19,462 nt of DNA from assembly GCA_026418315.1 (NCBI GenBank), contig JAOABO010000017.1:1-19462 (forward strand), written 5' to 3'. A program made the position numbers and the translations under genes. This stretch comes from Bacteroidia bacterium (lineage in GTDB: Bacteria; Bacteroidota; Bacteroidia; B-17B0; Aurantibacillaceae). Shown here piece by piece: positions 17,401-19,462 of this stretch (positions are counted from its first letter, which is position 1; every line of letters starts with the position of its first letter). Under the pieces are notes generated by a model. It ran no database searches, was not told the origin of the DNA, and saw only the letters and a program-made list of their open reading frames with translations.

Positions 17401-17749
17401 AAAAACAGTGTTGGATTTTATGATGAACAAAATTAAAGAAGAAAATGTTCCGTACGACCCTTCTGTATTTACTATTGCTGCCTGTTATTACCAAATTGGA
17501 GATACAGCAAAAGCCAATCAATTGTCAAAAAAACTATTTGAAATAATGGAGCATGATATTCAAACATATAATCAATACAAATCTATGGACCAAATTGCCT
17601 TTACCAGAGAAATTCGTCAGTGTAAAGATATTATGCAAAGATTGGCATCTTTAACAATGCAATTTAACCAAAAACAATTATCAGATGAGTTTGTAAATAA
17701 ACTTTCAAGATACCTCACAAAAGAAGATTTAATGGAAGAAAACCAGTAA
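14486..17749 (+). CDS. DUF2723 family giant membrane protein, probable GT-C glycosyltransferase
   Basis: The 1087-residue product begins with a membrane segment (IIGWVVFAIAAYTYLSTIEP) followed by ASFWDCGEFIACTYKLEVGHPPGAP (33-57), the hallmark of DUF2723. Asp36 and Glu39 sit where GT-C glycosyltransferases carry the acidic catalytic motif in the first periplasmic loop. The human relative TMEM260 is an O-mannosyltransferase, so transfer of sugar from a lipid carrier to proteins outside the cytoplasm is a reasonable inference; substrate and acceptor are unknown. Several more membrane helices run to about residue 670. A soluble part follows with TNGDNDTFPLWYVQEVEGIRTDVRV (707-731 region), and the end (about 955-1080) has helical, TPR-like repeats (KAKTVLDFMMNKI, AANQL-type helices). 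It starts 56 bp after proS with at best a poor -7 match (TACATTCG, 14456-14463) and ends 12 bp before the MazG-like gene. Confidence 0.88.
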   Translation: MNQSFKKYNNIIGWVVFAIAAYTYLSTIEPTASFWDCGEFIACTYKLEVGHPPGAPTFMLLGKIFTLFAGGDVTKVAMMVNAMSALASAFTILFLFWTISRLALKIVSKNNREYNLSVNEQISILGAAAVGALAYTFSDSFWFSAVEGEVYASSSLFTALVFWAILKWEEEDDTDQVSAWRWIVLISYLIGLSIGIHLLNLLVIPAIVYVYYFKKYKFTWKSFIYAGIIGIVLLGFVQSILIPKIVKLLADSEVFVVNKIGLPFNSGIILFFVLLLTSLVLFIVYSVTNNKKYFQIGYYALIAFAILSSISGHSGLGIVLRLFVFAGLIYGIKKLKDHLLAFNITMMSLAALLLGYSTFFVIVIRSQANPPMDENDPENAPNVLSYLLREQYGDWPILYGQYYNAPTKPTSYFKDADPVFTKDEKSGKYKMISDGKKSIPVYEEEFCTIFPRMWSSREDHVAGYRYWGDVVNNHKTINKMNENGEVESIEVPTFKANLIFFFRYQLGYMYFRYFLWNFMGRQNDVQGLTGNPLEGNAISGIDFIDDFILGGEGYSKLSTYSLKNNKGHNELYGLPLLLGLLGLFYNYKRSRSITWIVFLFFFFTGIAINIYLNVQPYQPRERDYAYAGSFYVFAIWIGMGVLFLYEFLKEFLDAKYSSVIATVASLMIPAIMAAEEWDDHDRSKRTMARDCAINYLESCEKNSILFTNGDNDTFPLWYVQEVEGIRTDVRVCNLSLFQTDWYINQMRRKVYDSDPMPLTISPEKYAYSNRDVVYLFEQTKNEMKLKDVIDFVASDDPQNKFPIGNGKYLDYIPTKNFYIDVDTVQVIKNKVVSEKDYSKITKKISFRLGRNYITKNDLMVLDLVAHNDWSRPIYFAVTTGSEAYVGLQEYFQLEGLAYRFVPVLQSPEDKMSGGKVNTDKMYDAVMNKYQWGGMDRDGVYLDENCLRMAGNIRMQVTILANALIRENKKDKAKTVLDFMMNKIKEENVPYDPSVFTIAACYYQIGDTAKANQLSKKLFEIMEHDIQTYNQYKSMDQIAFTREIRQCKDIMQRLASLTMQFNQKQLSDEFVNKLSRYLTKEDLMEENQ

Positions 17750-17761
17750 AAATTTTACTTT

Positions 17762-18157
17762 ATGTCATTTCAAGAGCATATCAAAAAAGTAAAAGAATTT
17801 CATGAAAGTTTTAATATACCTAATAATAATACGCCAACTTTGCTTTCCGAACATGAATACCAACTAAGATACGATTTGATTAAAGAAGAAAATGAAGAAT
17901 ATCTGACTGCTTGTAAAAACCAGAATTTGGTAGAAATAGCAGATGCTCTTGGTGATATTTTGTATATTGCATTAGGTACACTTTTGAGACATGGCTTGCA
18001 GCATAAAATTGATGAAGTATTTGAAGAAATACACCGAAGCAATATGTCAAAACTTGGACCTGACGGAAAACCCATATATCGTGAAGATGGTAAAGTATTA
18101 AAAGGGGCTAATTATTTCAAACCTGACATAAAAAAAATTCTTCACTCTGATGAATGA
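17762..18157 (+). CDS. MazG-like all-alpha NTP pyrophosphohydrolase
   Basis: This 131-residue protein has the metal-binding signature of all-alpha NTP pyrophosphatases: EENEEY with Glu42, Glu43 and Glu46, then EIADALGD with Glu58, Asp61 and Asp65. Such enzymes split a nucleoside triphosphate into monophosphate and pyrophosphate, and some hydrolyse dUTP or damaged nucleotides; a HisE-like role is less likely without other his genes. The C-terminal RSNMSKLGPDGKPIYREDGK and KGANYFKPDI resembles the tail of the DR2231/MazG-like group. Substrate is not decidable from sequence. It overlaps radC by 8 bp and follows the DUF2723 gene by 12 bp. Its place before radC and mutY suggests, but does not prove, a nucleotide-pool cleaning role. 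Confidence 0.85.
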   Translation: MSFQEHIKKVKEFHESFNIPNNNTPTLLSEHEYQLRYDLIKEENEEYLTACKNQNLVEIADALGDILYIALGTLLRHGLQHKIDEVFEEIHRSNMSKLGPDGKPIYREDGKVLKGANYFKPDIKKILHSDE

Positions 18158-18848
18158 AAATAATTTGCAAATAAAAGATTTAGCAGATGAGGACAAGCCC
18201 CGAGAAAAACTTTTAAAATATGGAGCATCCTATTTATCCGATGCAGAACTTTTAGCCATTATTATTTCCAGCGGTACAAAAGGGAATTCTGCCATCCAAT
18301 TAGCCCAAAAACTTTTAGCATATTACAATAATGACCTTAACAAAATTGCCATTCAGCATCCACTGAACTTACAAAGTACACAAAAAGGTTTAGGACTTGT
18401 AAAAAGCATCCATATCATTGCTGCCTTGGAGTTAGCCAAAAGAAGGTACATCAAAGAAAAAAATGAAATTCCATCTTCATTCAATAACGCTGAAACGGCC
18501 GCGACATACTTTATGCGATATCTATCTGATAAAATTCAGGAAGAATTTTGGATGGTTGCATTAAACAAAGCCAATTTACCTATTGATTTTTTTCAGATAG
18601 GAAAAGGTAATTATGACCAGGCCATTGTTGAAATTCGTGAAATATGTAAATTTGCAATACTCAATAATTCTACTTCTGTTATTATTGCTCATAATCACCC
18701 TTCAGGTAATCTGAAACCAAGTCAAGAAGATATTCACATCACAAAAAGAATTAAAGAAGCATTAGAGTTATTCAATGTAAAACTTTTAGATCATTTAATT
18801 CTTTTTCAAAATCAGTATTACAGCTTTGCTGATCATAATTTGTTGTAA
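18150..18848 (+). CDS. radC: RadC family protein (JAB/MPN+ domain)
   Basis: The 232-residue product has an N-terminal helix-hairpin-helix-type region (DKPREKLLKYGASYLSDAELLAI and GTKGNSAIQLAQKLL) followed by a JAB/MPN+ metalloprotease-like domain. The zinc motif HNHPSGNLKPSQED places His181, His183 and Asp194. The C-terminus, LLDHLILFQNQYYSFAD, is typical. RadC was once tied to DNA repair, but its activity remains unclear. The stretch before the motif, IGKGNYDQAIVEIREICKFAI, differs from the common family form with GG-x-x-GTVVD-R-x-IFK-A, so this is a somewhat divergent member. It starts within the last codons of the MazG-like gene (8-bp overlap), and mutY starts 8 bp after its stop, indicating one operon. 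Confidence 0.93.
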   Translation: MNENNLQIKDLADEDKPREKLLKYGASYLSDAELLAIIISSGTKGNSAIQLAQKLLAYYNNDLNKIAIQHPLNLQSTQKGLGLVKSIHIIAALELAKRRYIKEKNEIPSSFNNAETAATYFMRYLSDKIQEEFWMVALNKANLPIDFFQIGKGNYDQAIVEIREICKFAILNNSTSVIIAHNHPSGNLKPSQEDIHITKRIKEALELFNVKLLDHLILFQNQYYSFADHNLL

Positions 18849-18856
18849 CATTATCC

Positions 18857-19462
18857 ATGGAAGTTCAAATACAAAAGTTTTTTACTAATCAATTATTAGA
18901 GTATTACAGAAAAAACAAAAGAGATTTACCTTGGAGAGATACAAAAGACCCATATAAAATATGGATATCAGAAGTCATATTGCAACAAACACAAGTAAAA
19001 CAAGGATTAGATTATTATTTTAAATTCATAAAAAAATTTCCAAATGTAAAATCATTGGCTAATGCAAAAGAAGAGGAAATTTTACATTTATGGCAAGGAT
19101 TAGGATATTATACCCGAGCAAGAAATTTACATTATGCGGCTCAACAAATTATTAATGAGTTCAACGGAAATATCCCTACAGAGTACGATAAGCTAATAAC
19201 CATCAAAGGAATTGGACATTATACGGCTGCTGCCATTGCCAGTTTTGCCTTTGACTTACCTTATGCAGTAGTAGATGGTAATGTTTATAGAGTATTAAGT
19301 AGATTTTTTGGCATTCATATTCCAATAGATTCTAATCAGGGAAAAAAATTATTTTCGGAGCTTGCTCAATCTTTACTTCCAAAAGAACATTCGTCAGAAT
19401 ACAACCAGGCCATTATGGAATTTGGGTCCACTTATTGTAAGCCACAAAATCCAGATTGTATG
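18857..19462 (+). CDS. mutY: A/G-specific adenine glycosylase, 3' end cut by window edge
   Basis: MutY removes adenine mispaired with 8-oxoguanine, preventing G:C to T:A mutations. The frame opens with ATG 18857 and is open to the window end, giving 202 residues of an expected roughly 350. Visible features are LPWRDTKDPYKIWISEVILQ (24-43) with catalytic Glu39, WQGLGYYTRARNLHYAA, the helix-hairpin-helix KGIGHYTAAAIASFAF (117-132) with Tyr122 as in Gram-positive MutY, and VDGNVYRVLSRFFGI with catalytic Asp140. The first two iron-sulfur cysteines are Cys194 and Cys201 (spacing x6). The remaining two cysteines and the C-terminal 8-oxoG-recognition domain lie beyond the edge. It starts 8 bp after radC, so it is probably expressed with the MazG-like gene and radC. 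Confidence 0.95.
   Translation, partial: MEVQIQKFFTNQLLEYYRKNKRDLPWRDTKDPYKIWISEVILQQTQVKQGLDYYFKFIKKFPNVKSLANAKEEEILHLWQGLGYYTRARNLHYAAQQIINEFNGNIPTEYDKLITIKGIGHYTAAAIASFAFDLPYAVVDGNVYRVLSRFFGIHIPIDSNQGKKLFSELAQSLLPKEHSSEYNQAIMEFGSTYCKPQNPDCM

Overview
The window looks like chromosomal DNA of a low-G+C member of the Bacteroidota. This rests on three things. Several genes are preceded by the phylum's promoter pattern (TTTG, about 19 bp, TAnnTTTG), clearest before proS. The protein set is typical: a DUF2723 giant membrane protein, a short archaeal/eukaryotic-type ProRS, a Bacteroidota-style delta-prime subunit, and a large anchored protein with a predicted beta-propeller. Shine-Dalgarno sites are mostly weak. 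I do not recognise the species. Most of the window is dense, same-strand housekeeping sequence. No rRNA, tRNA, CRISPR array, transposase or phage module was seen.

Layout. The left edge (1-735, minus strand) holds a RhuM-family protein cut by the window edge, preceded by a 41-codon ORF. This is the only visibly accessory part, and parts of it are richer in G+C than the rest. A roughly 300-bp divergent intergenic region (736-1044) follows, with a good minus-strand promoter, a perfect (TTTC)7 microsatellite and the uvrB promoter. All later genes are on the plus strand: uvrB; an acyl-CoA carboxylase carboxyltransferase subunit; holB-radA (overlapping) with a Wzx-like flippase; kdsA-rnhB and a large propeller protein (tightly packed); proS behind its own near-leaderless promoter; then a DUF2723 glycosyltransferase-like protein, a MazG-like pyrophosphohydrolase, radC, and mutY, which runs off the right edge.

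How the genes work together. Genome maintenance dominates: UvrB (nucleotide excision repair), HolB (clamp loader), RadA (recombination), RNase HII (RNA-DNA hybrids), MutY (8-oxoG:A repair), a MazG-like NTP pyrophosphohydrolase (possible pool cleaning) and RadC (unclear role). A second theme is the envelope: KdsA makes the Kdo precursor, the flippase probably moves a lipid-linked glycan, DUF2723 is a probable GT-C glycosyltransferase, and the propeller protein is probably membrane-anchored and extracytoplasmic.

No clearly new multi-gene system is visible. The points most worth a second look are the RhuM/small-ORF unit at the edge, the microsatellite beside the uvrB promoter, the propeller protein, unusual active-site-region residues in KdsA, and the inverted repeat whose right arm covers the proS -7 box.
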